Source of the DNA: Alistipes sp.
GTDB taxonomy: Bacteria; Bacteroidota; Bacteroidia; Bacteroidales; Rikenellaceae
DNA: 64,000 bases
Assembly (NCBI GenBank): GCA_017410165.1
Contig: JAFQRH010000004.1
Coordinates: 123,376 to 187,375 of the forward strand
Direction of reading: 5' to 3'
Part shown: positions 1 to 10,808 of the stretch, piece by piece
Numbering within the stretch: position 1 is the first letter of the stretch
Layout: each line of letters starts with the position of its first letter
Position numbers and translations under genes: made by a program
Notes under the pieces: model-generated
Told to the model about the DNA's origin: nothing
Database searches by the model: none
What the model saw: the letters and a program-made list of their open reading frames with translations, nothing else

Positions 1-1
1 C

Positions 2-229
2 TACCCTTCGGTCGTTGCTGCGGCAGGCGAACAGTTTGCGCCATCGTTGATTGCGGCATACACCTACGAGTTGTGTAAACTATTCAATGGCTACTACCAC
101 GACCACTCGATTCTGCGCGAGGAGTGTAACGAAGCAAAGTGTATGCGTCTGCAACTTGCAGCACAGGTTGCACGCATAATTTCGCGTTCGATGCGACTGC
201 TCGGAATCGATGTTCCGCAGAGAATGTAA
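2..229 (+). CDS. argS: Arginyl-tRNA synthetase, C-terminal end (partial)
   Basis: The frame is open from the window edge and encodes the last 75 residues of a class I arginyl-tRNA synthetase, the enzyme that charges tRNA-Arg in the cytoplasm. The visible part is the helical DALR anticodon-binding domain, recognisable from the LCKLFNGYYHD segment, the RLQLAAQVARII helix and the family-typical ending LGIDVPQRM. The catalytic domain with its HIGH motif lies outside the window. obgE follows after 27 bases and may share its transcript. Identity is based on recognising this C-terminal pattern. Confidence 0.88.
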   Translation, partial: YPSVVAAAGEQFAPSLIAAYTYELCKLFNGYYHDHSILREECNEAKCMRLQLAAQVARIISRSMRLLGIDVPQRM

Positions 230-256
230 AACAAAACACACCATACGAAAAGAGAT

Positions 257-1270
257 ATGGCAGGTTCCAATTTTGTTGATTACGTAAAGATTTTCGCCCG
301 TTCGGGTCACGGCGGAGCCGGTTCGGCACACTTCCGTCGCGAGAAGTTTGTCGCCTTCGGTGGTCCGGATGGCGGCGACGGCGGCAAGGGCGGCAGCATC
401 ATACTGCGGGGCGACAGCCAATATTGGACGCTGATTCACCTCAAATACCAACGTCACCAATTCGCCGAAGATGGCGAATGCGGTTCCGGTGCGCGCTCGT
501 CGGGCAAGGATGCCAAGGATATCATCATTCCCGTTCCGCTCGGCACGGTTGCACGTCGCATTGTCGAGGCAGAGGATGGCACAACCGATATGCAATACGT
601 CGGCGAGGTAACCGAAGATGGCGAGCAGTTGGTACTGCTCAAAGGTGGTCGTGGCGGTCTTGGTAATTGGCACTTTAAGACCCCGACCAATCAAGCACCA
701 CGATATGCTCAACCCGGCGAGGAGGGCGACGAGGGTGCATTTGTTCTCGAATTGAAGGTATTGGCAGATGTCGGTTTGGTCGGCTTCCCTAACGCCGGCA
801 AAAGCACTTTGTTGTCGGTTGTATCGGCTGCGAAACCGAAGATTGCCAACTACGCCTTTACGACATTGGAGCCAAATCTCGGCATCGTCGAGGCGCGTAA
901 CGGCCACTCGTTCGTTATGGCGGACATCCCGGGCATCATCGAGGGCGCACACGAGGGTAAAGGTCTCGGCACGCGATTCCTGCGCCACATTGAGCGCAAC
1001 TCAATTCTGCTGTTTATGATTCCGGCCGATAGCGACGATATTCGCCACGATTACGAAGTATTGCTCGGCGAATTGACACAATACAATCCGGAGCTCCTGG
1101 ACAAACAACGTCTGCTTGCTATCACGAAGTGCGATATGCTGGACGATGAACTTATCGAGCAGATGAAAGCGCACCTGCCGGAGGGGATTGAGTCGGTATT
1201 CATCTCGTCGGTTGCCGGTCTGAACATTGCCCGACTCAAAGATATGCTTTGGGCGGCATTGCAACAATAG
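257..1270 (+). CDS. obgE: Obg family GTPase
   Basis: Encodes a 337-residue ribosome-associated GTPase that acts in late 50S assembly and stress control. Residues 1-160 are the glycine-rich Obg fold ([21 protein letters not shown] and many GG pairs). The G domain follows with the P-loop GFPNAGKST near residue 176, the switch II motif DIPGIIEG near residue 223, and TKCD as the guanine-specificity motif. It lacks the extra C-terminal OCT domain of some Obg proteins, as is common in Bacteroidota. The ATG follows a purine-rich AAAGAGAT stretch. The barrel gene starts 6 bases after its stop. Confidence 0.97.
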   Translation: MAGSNFVDYVKIFARSGHGGAGSAHFRREKFVAFGGPDGGDGGKGGSIILRGDSQYWTLIHLKYQRHQFAEDGECGSGARSSGKDAKDIIIPVPLGTVARRIVEAEDGTTDMQYVGEVTEDGEQLVLLKGGRGGLGNWHFKTPTNQAPRYAQPGEEGDEGAFVLELKVLADVGLVGFPNAGKSTLLSVVSAAKPKIANYAFTTLEPNLGIVEARNGHSFVMADIPGIIEGAHEGKGLGTRFLRHIERNSILLFMIPADSDDIRHDYEVLLGELTQYNPELLDKQRLLAITKCDMLDDELIEQMKAHLPEGIESVFISSVAGLNIARLKDMLWAALQQ

Positions 1271-1276
1271 TACGAT

Positions 1277-3775
1277 ATGTGGCGACAATGTCGAAATAGC
1301 ATTGTCACGCTACTTTTATTGGTATCGTGCGGCTCTGTTTTCGGACAAGAGTTGCACGATTATCGTTATTACAAACTCTTCGAGCCGGCCGACATTGGCG
1401 AGCCACTCATTGAGGAGCGTGATTCTGTCGTACTCCCGTCAATCACAGCTCCGTCGCGCCCCGACAGCCGACTATTCGATTTCGGTTTCTCGTTCGTACG
1501 CCACGCACGACGTGGCACGTTTTACCACGAGCGACACACTTCGCTGAACGGCATTCGCATCCGCAACTTCCACTCGGGCGATGCCTTCCGCCTACAACTC
1601 GCACAACGCAACTCGGCCGCCATTTCGCTCGGCGAACGCTCGATAGGCAGTGCAACATCTGCGGCAGAATACACCATTGTACGCCCATCGCGCCAACGCA
1701 CGAGCATCGGCATTGCGCTCTCGTCGCGTAACCTGCCCGGTACGATATCGGCAACAACCTCGCAACGCATATCAAAGGATTGGGATATCGCCATCGACAT
1801 CGCTGCACGTATGGGCAACGACGTTCACATCAAAGGTGTGTTTGCTGACGAATTAACCCTGCACGCCGCCGTTACAGGCACGATTGACTCCCTGCATCGA
1901 CTCTCGTTTGCATTGCTTGCGTCACCCGCTCGACGCGGTCTGCGCTCTTCGTCTGTCGGACAAGCGTTCTCGCTCACAGGCAACCCACTCTATAATCCAT
2001 CGTGGGGATATAGCAACGGGAAGGTACGCAACTCGCGTGTCAGTCGCGACTTTACTCCAACACTTATCGGCTCGTACGAGAGCACTCTCTCGCCAAACAC
2101 AACGCTTTCCATCTCACTTGGTGCAACTATCGGTCGCCAAAGCGTCTCGACGCTCGATTGGTTTGACGCTCCGACACCCGCTCCGGACAACTATCGCTAT
2201 ATGCCCGACTACTTCACCGATGCGGATATCTCCGATGCCGTAGCCGATGTATGGCGGGCGAATGATACCTCATATACGCAAATAAATTTCGACGAACTAT
2301 ACGCTCGGAATCGGCTGAATGGCGGAGAGTCACTGTATGCCATCGCCGACCGCGTAGAGCAAATCACCAACTTGCAACTACACGCCGCTGCCCGCACGTC
2401 GCTTGGCGAACAACACAGTGTTGTATATGGTGCAAGTGGCGAGATTGCACGCTCTCGCAACTACAAACGAATGCGCGACTTGCTCGGAGGCAACCATATA
2501 ACAGATATCGACCACTACCTGATTGACGACGATTCGTTCCGCAACTCTCTGCAAAACGATCTGCGCCACCCGAATCGCAAAATCGGAGTTGGCGACCACT
2601 ATGGCTATAATTACGCACTCACCTCCTCTACGCTGTCGCTCTTCGGTATATATCGTTATCGCACAACGCGACTACTCTTTGAGGCGGGCGCACAAATCGG
2701 CTACGCCGCCGTCACTCGTCGCGGATACTACTGCAAAGAGTTGTTCGCCACGACATCTTTCGGTCGCTCTCGGCGGTTGCAATTTGCACCATACGCACTG
2801 CGTGCCACAATGCAATACTCGTTCTCTACGCGCCACCAATTGGATGCCGCCATCAGCATAGACAACGCGCCCACTTCGGCGGACAACTATTTTCTGCAAG
2901 CAGAATACAACAATCGCACGGTGGACAATCCATCAGCCACAGAACAATACGCAGCCGAAATCGGCTATACCTTCAACAGCAACCGCCTTCGCCTTCACGT
3001 CTCGGCATTTGCCCGCGCGTCGCGCAACGAGACTCAAAGCAATCGTCTCTACGACGACACCTCCGGCGAGTATAGCGACATTGTAACAACCCGCATCGGT
3101 CAGCTCTTTATCGGCATCGAAGCGGAGGCCGACTGGCAATTTGCACAGCATTGGACGCTTGCTGCTGCCCTTTGTGCCGGACGTTACACGTATGCAGGCA
3201 ATCCGCTCGTCAGCATCTATCGCGACACGGACAACCATTTGATAGCCGAGCGCAACATAAGTTACACAAGTGGCCGTTACATAGGCAATGCTCCACAAAT
3301 ATTGGCAGCTCTGCGACTCGGTTACTTCAATCGCGGTTGGAGAGTGTCGCTCGAAGGGGCGTATGCCGGTTGTCGGTACGTTGCGCCATCATTTCTGCGT
3401 CGCACCGAGCGCGTATTTCGCCAAGCAACCTCACCGGAGATGCACGCCATATTCATCACGCAGGAGCGACTACCCGACGCTTTTACGGTTGATGCCTCGC
3501 TCTCGAAGACCATCTTTCTGCAACGCTTCGATCGCCGCATCTACTCCACCGCTGCCGCTCCGCGATTTATCGACCGCCATCCACGCTCGTACATAACCTT
3601 TTCGCTATCGGTTCGCAACCTGACGGGTAATCGCAACACCATATACAGCGGTTACGAATCGTCGCGTCTGCACAAGCACTACCTGGCGGACGGCTACACG
3701 TTCACCCCACAGGCAAATCGCTATTTGTACGCACATCCGCGCACATACTTCTTCTCCGTGCGCTTTACTTTCTAA
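1277..3775 (+). CDS. Outer-membrane beta-barrel protein, TonB-receptor-like, no plug
   Basis: Encodes 832 residues. A signal peptide (LLLLVSCGSVFGQ, cleavage near residue 24) is followed by many alternating aromatic/polar strands and a C-terminal strand ending FFSVRFTF, the aromatic ending expected for BAM-inserted outer-membrane barrels. I see no carboxypeptidase-like or plug domain and no TonB box before the barrel, so it resembles the barrel part of TonB-dependent receptors without the gating module. It starts 6 bases after obgE and is probably cotranscribed. The substrate is unknown. An alternative is a barrel with a structural or adhesin role. Confidence 0.7.
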   Translation: MWRQCRNSIVTLLLLVSCGSVFGQELHDYRYYKLFEPADIGEPLIEERDSVVLPSITAPSRPDSRLFDFGFSFVRHARRGTFYHERHTSLNGIRIRNFHSGDAFRLQLAQRNSAAISLGERSIGSATSAAEYTIVRPSRQRTSIGIALSSRNLPGTISATTSQRISKDWDIAIDIAARMGNDVHIKGVFADELTLHAAVTGTIDSLHRLSFALLASPARRGLRSSSVGQAFSLTGNPLYNPSWGYSNGKVRNSRVSRDFTPTLIGSYESTLSPNTTLSISLGATIGRQSVSTLDWFDAPTPAPDNYRYMPDYFTDADISDAVADVWRANDTSYTQINFDELYARNRLNGGESLYAIADRVEQITNLQLHAAARTSLGEQHSVVYGASGEIARSRNYKRMRDLLGGNHITDIDHYLIDDDSFRNSLQNDLRHPNRKIGVGDHYGYNYALTSSTLSLFGIYRYRTTRLLFEAGAQIGYAAVTRRGYYCKELFATTSFGRSRRLQFAPYALRATMQYSFSTRHQLDAAISIDNAPTSADNYFLQAEYNNRTVDNPSATEQYAAEIGYTFNSNRLRLHVSAFARASRNETQSNRLYDDTSGEYSDIVTTRIGQLFIGIEAEADWQFAQHWTLAAALCAGRYTYAGNPLVSIYRDTDNHLIAERNISYTSGRYIGNAPQILAALRLGYFNRGWRVSLEGAYAGCRYVAPSFLRRTERVFRQATSPEMHAIFITQERLPDAFTVDASLSKTIFLQRFDRRIYSTAAAPRFIDRHPRSYITFSLSVRNLTGNRNTIYSGYESSRLHKHYLADGYTFTPQANRYLYAHPRTYFFSVRFTF

Positions 3776-3820
3776 TCAATGGGTGGGCACCAATCATAAT
3801 GGAACGACGGCACAAAAATA

Positions 3821-3858
3821 GGGCGTGTCTAACAAGTTTTTTTAGACACGCCCTTTTT
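3821..3858 (+). terminator. Bidirectional intrinsic terminator
   Basis: A perfect 12-bp stem, GGGCGTGTCTAA with TTAGACACGCCC, is followed by TTTTT on the plus strand and preceded by an A-rich run. It can stop the barrel gene from the left and the TPR/gyrA transcript from the right. The 150 bases between it and the TPR stop codon hold no feature I recognise. Confidence 0.85.
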
Positions 3859-4008
3859 GTTAGAAGTTGTATAACAAGAGGGATTTCAAGGCTTGCGTAG
3901 CCCGAAAAAGCGCAGTTTACTCGGCGTAAATGAGCATTTTGAGGGCAAGCGTAACGCAGAAATAACCTTGTTAGACGGCTTCTCTTTCGATTGGGTTATC
4001 GGATGTGA

Positions 4009-5355
4009 TTACTCGATACCCTTCAACTTCTTATACGCGGTGTTGTACTTGTGGTACTTATCCAAAATACCCTCCTCGGTACGCAGACGGAAGCACAACT
4101 CTTTGAGCATCTGTGCGCAATCTACGCTATCCGGCTTCAACTCGAACGCCTTCTCGAAGTAAGGCAACGCCTTCATATACTCGGCATTAACAACCTTCTG
4201 CTCGGCTGCATACTCATCGAAGCTGCTGAACGTATCGGCCTTTGCATTGAGGGCCTTGTTCATCTCGTCGGCCTTTGCGATACGGAAGTAACCGATGTAG
4301 AAGAGAGTGTCGTAATCGTTCGGTTTGAGTTCGTTGATTTTGAGGAACGAGTTGATACACTCATCGTAGTTGTGCAACTTGAAGAATACGCGACCGCGAC
4401 CAAACCACAAATCAGGGTTATCCGGAGTCTCTGCCAACGCCTTGTCAATCATCGATACGAGATCAGCAGGGTCACCAACGCTCTCCTCCGAAGTGTAGAG
4501 CTGCATCAGACCATCGAGAATCTTCTCGTTCTTCGGGAACTTATCGATACCTTCGAGCAGCACATCGCGTGCCTTCAACACGTTTGCATGATCGGCATCC
4601 TTCTGACCATAGTAGCAGTGGAACAAGAAGTAATAGGTATTACCGTTAGGATCCATATAGCCAAGCTCCTTTGCCTTGTTGAGATACTTCTCGCCATCAG
4701 CATAGTATGCAACATCCTCTGCACCGAGGAATGCAGCCAACTGACCTGCGAAGAAATAATACTGCGGATCAACCTGCGGATAGATTTTGTGCTCCTGGAG
4801 CGTAGCCGCCTTAACATAAGCATCAACAGCAACCTTGTAAGCAGGAACATCGATACTTGCCGAGCCAACCTGGCTGTAATAGTTGATTGCAGCGTCGAGA
4901 ATCGGCTTCAACTTTGCCTCCATCTTCGGATCCATATCGTATGCCTTATCGGCTGCCTCCTTCATCACCTCGAACATACCCTCTTTAACTTCGCGGGTTT
5001 GATTCCAAGCAATTACGCGGTTATCCTTGACGAATACCTCCACCCAAGGATAAACCCAAATCTGACGAGCATTCTGTGCATCATCGCGTACCTCATCCGG
5101 CTCACCCATTGCAATTCGCAACACGGTAGCGTCCATACCACCAAAGAGGTTCTTGGTCGGCTCCATAATAGCATCCAGATAGGTCTTTGCGCGAGTAACC
5201 CACATCGCTGCCTTCACATTTTTCTTTGCATTTGCAGCATCTGCATCACTCTTTTCGAGCTTTGCCAACGTTGCATCTGTGTTGATTTTTTGACCCGTGA
5301 CGGTTGGTACTGCCAGCACCATCAAAGCCATCACCATTAAGATTGATTTTTTCAT
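4009..5355 (-). CDS. Secreted tetratricopeptide-repeat protein
   Basis: Encodes 448 residues. An N-terminal signal peptide (ILMVMALMVLAVPTVTGQ) has no lipobox cysteine, so a soluble periplasmic location is likely. Repeated helical units with TPR spacing are seen from about residue 150 to 430, for example PDNPDLWFGRGRVFFKLHNY and a following KPNDYDTLFYIGYF unit, consistent with a protein-binding scaffold. It lies 25 bases after gyrA in the same direction and is probably cotranscribed. TPR proteins beside gyrA are seen in other Bacteroidales; that link is from general knowledge and does not define a function. No enzymatic motif is visible. Confidence 0.8.
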   Translation of the reverse strand: MKKSILMVMALMVLAVPTVTGQKINTDATLAKLEKSDADAANAKKNVKAAMWVTRAKTYLDAIMEPTKNLFGGMDATVLRIAMGEPDEVRDDAQNARQIWVYPWVEVFVKDNRVIAWNQTREVKEGMFEVMKEAADKAYDMDPKMEAKLKPILDAAINYYSQVGSASIDVPAYKVAVDAYVKAATLQEHKIYPQVDPQYYFFAGQLAAFLGAEDVAYYADGEKYLNKAKELGYMDPNGNTYYFLFHCYYGQKDADHANVLKARDVLLEGIDKFPKNEKILDGLMQLYTSEESVGDPADLVSMIDKALAETPDNPDLWFGRGRVFFKLHNYDECINSFLKINELKPNDYDTLFYIGYFRIAKADEMNKALNAKADTFSSFDEYAAEQKVVNAEYMKALPYFEKAFELKPDSVDCAQMLKELCFRLRTEEGILDKYHKYNTAYKKLKGIE

Positions 5356-5380
5356 AATCGTAAACGGTTTGTTTTATTGT

Positions 5381-7957
5381 TTATTCATTGTTTTCCTGTT
5401 CATTTACCACAACGTTCTCGGTTGCAGGCGTCTCTGCTGCCTCTACGGCATCGGTTGCAATCTCGGCGGTCTGCACCTCTTCATCCTCGCTCTTTGGCAC
5501 TGCCATAACCGAAGCGATAGCATCACCCTCGCGGAGGTTGATAATGCGCACACCCTGCGTTGCACGACCTGCCAGACGAATCTGCTCGACACCCGTACGG
5601 ATTGTGATACCCGAGCGGTTGATAATCATCAGGTCGTTCTGGTCGGTTACCGCCTGAATCGAAACGAGCTTGCCGGTCTTTTCCGTGATAGCAATGGTCT
5701 TGACGCCCTTACCACCTCGGTTGGTGATACGATACTCACCCAAATCGGTACGCTTACCGATACCATTCTCCGAAAGAACCAGCACATCCTGCTGCGAATC
5801 CGGCTCGATGCAGATCATACCGATTGCCTCGTTACCCTCTTCGAGTTCGATACCGCGCACACCCATACTTACACGACCTACCGGACGAACAGTACTCTCG
5901 TTAAAGCGAATTGCCTTACCCTCGCGCGAAGCAATCATAACCTCGGCGTTACCACTCGTGAGTTTTGCCTCGATGAGTTGGTCGTCCTCACGAATCACAA
6001 TAGCATTAACACCATTGACGCGCGGACGGGAGTATGCCTCCAACTTCGTCTTCTTGATGGTACCGTTCTTCGTACACATTATGATATAGTTGCTATCAAC
6101 ATACTCGGCATCGTTCAGACGCTTGCAGTTGATGTATGCACGCACCTTATCATCCGGCTCAATCTGAATGACGTTTTGGATAGCGCGTCCCTTAGAAGAA
6201 CGTGTTCCCTCCGGAATTTCGTATACTTTGAGCCAATAACAACGGCCCTTCTCGGTGAAGAACATCATTGTATTGTGCATCGAAGCAACGTAGATATGCT
6301 CGATGAAGTCCTCGTCGCGCGTAGCACTACCCTTCGCTCCGACACCGCCACGATTCTGCGTGCGATACTCGGCGAGCGACGTACGCTTAATGTAGCCCAA
6401 GTGTGAGATGGTGATAACCATATCGTCGTCGGCATAGAAGTCCTCCGGATTGAACTCTTCGGACGAATATACAATCTCCGAACGACGCTCGTCGGCGTAC
6501 TGCTCTTTGATTTCGATAAGTTCGTCCTTGATAATCTGCATCTGCATCGACTCACTCTCCAATACGCGGTTGTAGTAGTCGATATTCGACTGCAACTCAT
6601 CGCGCTCGGCAGTGAGTTTGCCGTGCTCCAAACCGGTGAGCGAACGCAAACGCATCTCGACAATCGCCGCTGCCTGCAATGCGCTCAAACCAAACTTCTC
6701 GACGAGAGCCGCTTTTGCCTCCTCGGTGTTCTTCGACGAGCGAATCGTGTGAATCACCTCGTCGATATTGTCGTGAGCAATCAACAGACCGAGAACAATA
6801 TGCAGACGCTCCTCCGCCTTACGCAAATCGTAGCGCGTACGACGTACAACAACATCGTGACGATGGTCGATAAAGTGGCGAATCAAATCCTTCAAATTCA
6901 GCTGTACGGGGCGGCCATTCACCAACGCGATATTATTCACGGCAAACGACGACTGCAAAGCCGTATTCTTGAAGAGCATATTCACTACGACGTTAGCAAC
7001 TGCATCCTGTTTGAGGTGTACCACCAGACGGATACCCTCGCGGTCGGACGACTCGTCATTCACATCAGCGATACCCTCCAAACGACCCTCCTTAATCTGG
7101 GCAGCGATACTCTTAATGAGTTCGCTCTTATTGACCATATAAGGCATCTCGTTGAAGACAATCAGCTGACGACCGTTAGCCGTCGTCTCGATATCATACT
7201 TGGCACGAATAATTACGCGACCACGACCCGTAAGCAACGCCTCTTTCACGCCGGCATAGCCATAGATGATACCGCCGGTCGGGAAGTCTGGACCCTTGAC
7301 AAAGTGCAACAAGTCCTCGCACTCGCACTCCGGATTGTCGATATATGCGCAGCACGCATCTACAACCTCGCCCAGATTATGCGGAGCCATATTCGTAGCC
7401 ATACCCACCGCAATACCGCTTGCACCATTAACGAGCAACAACGGAATCTTGGTCGGCAGCACGGTCGGTTCCGGAATACTGTCATCGAAATTCAGCGTCC
7501 AATCGATAGTCTCCTTTTCGATATCGGTCAGCACCTCGTCGGCAATCTTTTGCAGACGTGCCTCCGTGTAACGCATCGCAGCCGGCGAGTCGCCGTCCAT
7601 CGAACCAAAGTTACCCTGACCCTCTACCAAAGGGTAACGCATATTCCACTCCTGCGCCATACGACACATAGCGTCATAGACCGACGAGTCGCCGTGTGGG
7701 TGGAATTTACCAAGCACGTCACCGACAATACGCGCAGACTTACGCGTCTGCTTGTCCGACGAAAGGCCAAGTTCGGCACTCATATCATACAAGATACGAC
7801 GATGTACCGGTTTGAGGCCGTCTCTTACATCCGGCAACGCACGCGAAACGATTACCGACATCGAATAGTTGATGTAGGCAGTTTTCATCTGCTCCTCGAT
7901 ATTGACGTGGTCAATACGTCCGTGCAGACCTGCATTCTTTTCTTCTTCAGTAAGCAT
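5381..7957 (-). CDS. gyrA: DNA gyrase subunit A
   Basis: Encodes 858 residues of the breakage-reunion subunit of gyrase, which introduces negative supercoils with GyrB. The catalytic tyrosine is Tyr130 in [10 protein letters not shown]. The quinolone-determining segment [12 protein letters not shown] has Ser91 and Asp95 at the positions equivalent to E. coli Ser83 and Asp87, so the classical resistance changes are absent. The C-terminal half holds the beta-pinwheel blades, with a GyrA-box-like [10 protein letters not shown] and related NRGGKGVK repeats. The last 40 residues are acidic. gyrB is not in the window. The TPR gene follows in the same transcript. Confidence 0.98.
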   Translation of the reverse strand: MLTEEEKNAGLHGRIDHVNIEEQMKTAYINYSMSVIVSRALPDVRDGLKPVHRRILYDMSAELGLSSDKQTRKSARIVGDVLGKFHPHGDSSVYDAMCRMAQEWNMRYPLVEGQGNFGSMDGDSPAAMRYTEARLQKIADEVLTDIEKETIDWTLNFDDSIPEPTVLPTKIPLLLVNGASGIAVGMATNMAPHNLGEVVDACCAYIDNPECECEDLLHFVKGPDFPTGGIIYGYAGVKEALLTGRGRVIIRAKYDIETTANGRQLIVFNEMPYMVNKSELIKSIAAQIKEGRLEGIADVNDESSDREGIRLVVHLKQDAVANVVVNMLFKNTALQSSFAVNNIALVNGRPVQLNLKDLIRHFIDHRHDVVVRRTRYDLRKAEERLHIVLGLLIAHDNIDEVIHTIRSSKNTEEAKAALVEKFGLSALQAAAIVEMRLRSLTGLEHGKLTAERDELQSNIDYYNRVLESESMQMQIIKDELIEIKEQYADERRSEIVYSSEEFNPEDFYADDDMVITISHLGYIKRTSLAEYRTQNRGGVGAKGSATRDEDFIEHIYVASMHNTMMFFTEKGRCYWLKVYEIPEGTRSSKGRAIQNVIQIEPDDKVRAYINCKRLNDAEYVDSNYIIMCTKNGTIKKTKLEAYSRPRVNGVNAIVIREDDQLIEAKLTSGNAEVMIASREGKAIRFNESTVRPVGRVSMGVRGIELEEGNEAIGMICIEPDSQQDVLVLSENGIGKRTDLGEYRITNRGGKGVKTIAITEKTGKLVSIQAVTDQNDLMIINRSGITIRTGVEQIRLAGRATQGVRIINLREGDAIASVMAVPKSEDEEVQTAEIATDAVEAAETPATENVVVNEQENNE

Positions 7958-8047
7958 AATTTATTATTATAAGTTTCTTCGTTGTCAATTCACGACGGCG
8001 ACCCCAATTTGGGCTTATCACTCGCCGTCCTTAATAATACATACGCG

Positions 8048-8055
8048 CAAAAATA
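8048..8055 (-). promoter_or_regulatory. Putative gyrA promoter -7 box
   Basis: The minus strand reads TATTTTTG, which fits the Bacteroidota TAnnTTTG box, about 90 bases before the gyrA start. No -33 box at standard spacing is evident. Confidence 0.4.
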
Positions 8056-8159
8056 GCATTTATTTTCCAAATAACGCACTTTTACACTCACTTTTTTACA
8101 TTATTTTCACACGAAGTTAAAGAAATCGGCTGTTTTTGCCCATTTTTAGACGATTTTAC

Positions 8160-8175
8160 GCCATCTGGCGATGGC
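8160..8175 (-). terminator. Weak hairpin after recQ
   Basis: GCCATC and GATGGC flank a 4-base loop just downstream of the recQ stop on the minus strand. The following bases are only moderately T-rich, so termination is uncertain. Confidence 0.3.
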
Positions 8176-8201
8176 TTCCGACAAGGGGTCGGGCAATTTC
8201 G

Positions 8202-10112
8202 TCAGTTTTTACCGCACATTTGCAGTAATCCCTCCGCCGTCATAGAGATTCTCCCCTCTTCCATCATACGGCGCACAAGAGCAATTGCCTGCTCCGGGTC
8301 GCAACCGAGTCCCGACACCAAATCTTTTACCGAGAGTTGTCCGCCTTGCACCCTTTGAGCAATCTCCTCTTCGAGCGACGGCTTGGCACCATTGCGTTTT
8401 CGATTGGCAAGGCAGACATCACACACGCCACACGCCGCCGAGTCGCCACCGCCAAAATATCGGTCGAGAACCACACTGCGACACTCCGATTCGTTCGATG
8501 CGTAATGCAGCATATTCTCGAATCGTTCCATCATCAGTGCCTTGCGTTTGGAGTATGTCTCCGGCGCAATATATAAATCTTCGACCGGCAGACGCTCCTC
8601 GTCGAGATATATCAATGGTGAGGTATTGGATGGAATATATCGAATAATGTGCGCTCGCCACAAATTTTTCAGACATTCGCGCACCTCGTAATGGTTACGT
8701 CCGCTCGATGCGGCAATCTCCATCTCATCAATGGTCCTAAATTCCGTAAATACGCCATTATACAGGCGCAGAATCGTTCGCAGAATCTCATCATCTCGCT
8801 CGCCTCCCGTACGCACCTTGTACAAATCGTCACGACTCACACAAAACATCAGTCGCGCCGGATTTTCGCGCTCCTCGGCAAGCGACATATACCCATTGTG
8901 CGACAAGAGCGTAATCGCGCTCATAACGGTTCCGATATAGAGATGTTCGCGAGCGCAAAAATCGTGAATATTAAAGACAAACGCCGCCTGCGCACCATCG
9001 CCTATCGCCACTTGCAGGTATGAGCAAATCTTCTCGTAGATACTCTTCACAACTTCAATCTTCGGAAACTCCGACTCGAAGCGTCGCACGATACGCTTAT
9101 CGTCGTCGGGTGCAACAAGCAACACGGCATAACTTTTACCGCCATCTCGACCGGCACGGCCCGCCTCCTGATAATAACTCTCCAACGAGTCGCACATCGA
9201 GTAATGCACCACAAAACGCACATCGGGCTTATCTATACCCATACCGAATGCGGTTGTTGCAACCATAATACGGGTTTTACCCGCCAGCCACTCGTCTTGA
9301 CGTATCGAGCGCTCGGCGTGTGGCAGACCACCGTGATAGTAACTCGCCGAGACGCCCTGCTCGCGCAGATATTCGGCAACCTTCTCGGCTGCCTCGCGCA
9401 GACGCACATAGACGATACCCGACCCATTGACGTTATTCACAACACGCATAAGTTGCTCGTTTTTATCATCCACGTGGCGCACCGAATAGGAGAGATTCGG
9501 TCGCAAAAACGAGCCACGCAATATACGCTTCTCGGCAAAGCCCAAACGTTGCATAATATCGTCAGCGACCTGCTTCGTGGCAGATGCCGTAAGTGCCAAA
9601 ACGGGAACATCAGGAATCAGGCGGCGCAGTTCGGCGATACGCAGATACGATGGGCGAAAATCGTAACCCCACTGCGAAATACAGTGCGCCTCATCGACCG
9701 CCAGTAGCTTCACGTTCATTCGCTGAACGCGCAGTCGGAATGTTTCGGAGGCGAGGCGTTCAGGTGCCAAATACAAAAATCGCACATCGCCATAGACGCA
9801 ATTATCGAGCAGTATATCAATCTGTCGATCGGTCAAACCCGAATGCACGGCAACTGCCGAAATGTGTTTCGCACGCAATCTGTCCACTTGATCTTTCATC
9901 AGAGCAATCAGTGGCGTTACGACAATACACAACCCATCCGACGCCAATGCCGGAAGTTGGTAAGTTATAGACTTACCGCCTCCGGTCGGCATCAGGGCCA
10001 ACGTATCGTGACCCGAGAGCACCGATTCGATAATCTCGCGCTGCATCGGGCGAAAGTCGTCATACCCCCAATACTCTTTCAGTATTTCGTTCAGATTCCG
10101 ATTCATATCCAT
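8202..10112 (-). CDS. recQ: ATP-dependent DNA helicase RecQ
   Basis: Encodes a 3'-5' DNA helicase of about 636 residues for recombination and fork repair. Visible motifs are the Walker A segment MPTGGGKS, the DEAH box in AVDEAHCISQWG, the aromatic-rich RecQ loop that follows it, and the GRAGRDG motif VI. The RQC region carries the zinc cysteines (CRSVVLDRYFGGG, then CGVCDVC). The C-terminus has a short helical tail and no clear HRDC domain. The frame is open further upstream to 10157, but MDMNRNLNEIL at 10112 matches family N-termini; ATG at 10106 is equally possible. A TACCTTTA near-consensus box lies at 10146-10153. Confidence 0.95.
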   Translation of the reverse strand: MDMNRNLNEILKEYWGYDDFRPMQREIIESVLSGHDTLALMPTGGGKSITYQLPALASDGLCIVVTPLIALMKDQVDRLRAKHISAVAVHSGLTDRQIDILLDNCVYGDVRFLYLAPERLASETFRLRVQRMNVKLLAVDEAHCISQWGYDFRPSYLRIAELRRLIPDVPVLALTASATKQVADDIMQRLGFAEKRILRGSFLRPNLSYSVRHVDDKNEQLMRVVNNVNGSGIVYVRLREAAEKVAEYLREQGVSASYYHGGLPHAERSIRQDEWLAGKTRIMVATTAFGMGIDKPDVRFVVHYSMCDSLESYYQEAGRAGRDGGKSYAVLLVAPDDDKRIVRRFESEFPKIEVVKSIYEKICSYLQVAIGDGAQAAFVFNIHDFCAREHLYIGTVMSAITLLSHNGYMSLAEERENPARLMFCVSRDDLYKVRTGGERDDEILRTILRLYNGVFTEFRTIDEMEIAASSGRNHYEVRECLKNLWRAHIIRYIPSNTSPLIYLDEERLPVEDLYIAPETYSKRKALMMERFENMLHYASNESECRSVVLDRYFGGGDSAACGVCDVCLANRKRNGAKPSLEEEIAQRVQGGQLSVKDLVSGLGCDPEQAIALVRRMMEEGRISMTAEGLLQMCGKN

Positions 10113-10194
10113 CCGGGCGCACCGGTTTATGGCTTTTTCACAGCATAAAGGTATCAATTTTTTCGCGGATGCAATATTTTTTGCTCAAAAATCG

Positions 10195-10202
10195 TATCTT
10201 TG
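10195..10202 (+). promoter_or_regulatory. Promoter -7 box for the acetyltransferase
   Basis: TATCTTTG matches the Bacteroidota box exactly and lies 23 bases before the ATG at 10226. It sits back to back with a weaker recQ box on the other strand. Confidence 0.6.
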
Positions 10203-10225
10203 TCAAATATTATTCGACTTACGCT

Positions 10226-10777
10226 ATGACCGAATACGAAAAGATGTGCAACGGATTACTCTACGATTTTGGCTCACCTGAAATCGAGGCACTTCTTGCC
10301 GATTGTAAGGAGAAACTCAAACGGTTGAATGCAATGTCGCGTCGCGACGAGGGGTTTAAGGAGTTGATGCACGAACTCATACCCGATATGGATGTAACGG
10401 CCGTCGTATCGACACCCTTCTATTGCGATATCGGAAGGCGCATTAAAATCGGAGCGCATTCGTTCGTGAATAAGAACTGCACGTTTCTCGACACGGGCGG
10501 CATCACCATCGGCTCGCACACAAAGATAGGCCCCAACTGCGGCTTCTACACACCGCAACACCCTATCGACTACATCGAGCGCAGACGAACGGTCGAGACC
10601 GGCGAGCCAATCGTAATCGGCGACGATTGTTGGATTGGTGGTGGTGTGACGATATGCCCGGGCGTTCGTATCGGCGACCGCGTAATCATCGGAGCGGGCA
10701 GCGTAGTCGTTCACGACATCCCATCCGACACGATGGCGGCAGGCAATCCGGCAGTCGTAAAGCGACACTTGAAATAG
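10226..10777 (+). CDS. Hexapeptide-repeat sugar O-acetyltransferase (maltose/galactoside type)
   Basis: Encodes 183 residues. The N-terminal mac domain (TEYEKMCNGLLYDF...) and the left-handed beta-helix built from [LIV]GxxxxI hexapeptide repeats mark the Maa/LacA/NodL family, which transfers acetyl from acetyl-CoA to sugars. The catalytic histidine region is visible in TPQHPID, and GDDCWIGGGVTICPGV is the family signature. The open frame runs 19 codons upstream, but those codons cover the promoter box; MTEYEKM at 10226 is the usual family start. ruvA follows after 31 bases. The natural substrate cannot be read from the sequence. Confidence 0.9.
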   Translation: MTEYEKMCNGLLYDFGSPEIEALLADCKEKLKRLNAMSRRDEGFKELMHELIPDMDVTAVVSTPFYCDIGRRIKIGAHSFVNKNCTFLDTGGITIGSHTKIGPNCGFYTPQHPIDYIERRRTVETGEPIVIGDDCWIGGGVTICPGVRIGDRVIIGAGSVVVHDIPSDTMAAGNPAVVKRHLK

Positions 10778-10808
10778 AAACACGTTATAAACATTATATC
10801 ACGATAAT

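Noticed and set aside
3893..4162. An 89-codon plus-strand frame overlapping the end of the TPR gene
   Set aside because: Its second half is antisense to the TPR gene and the first part has no protein-like pattern.
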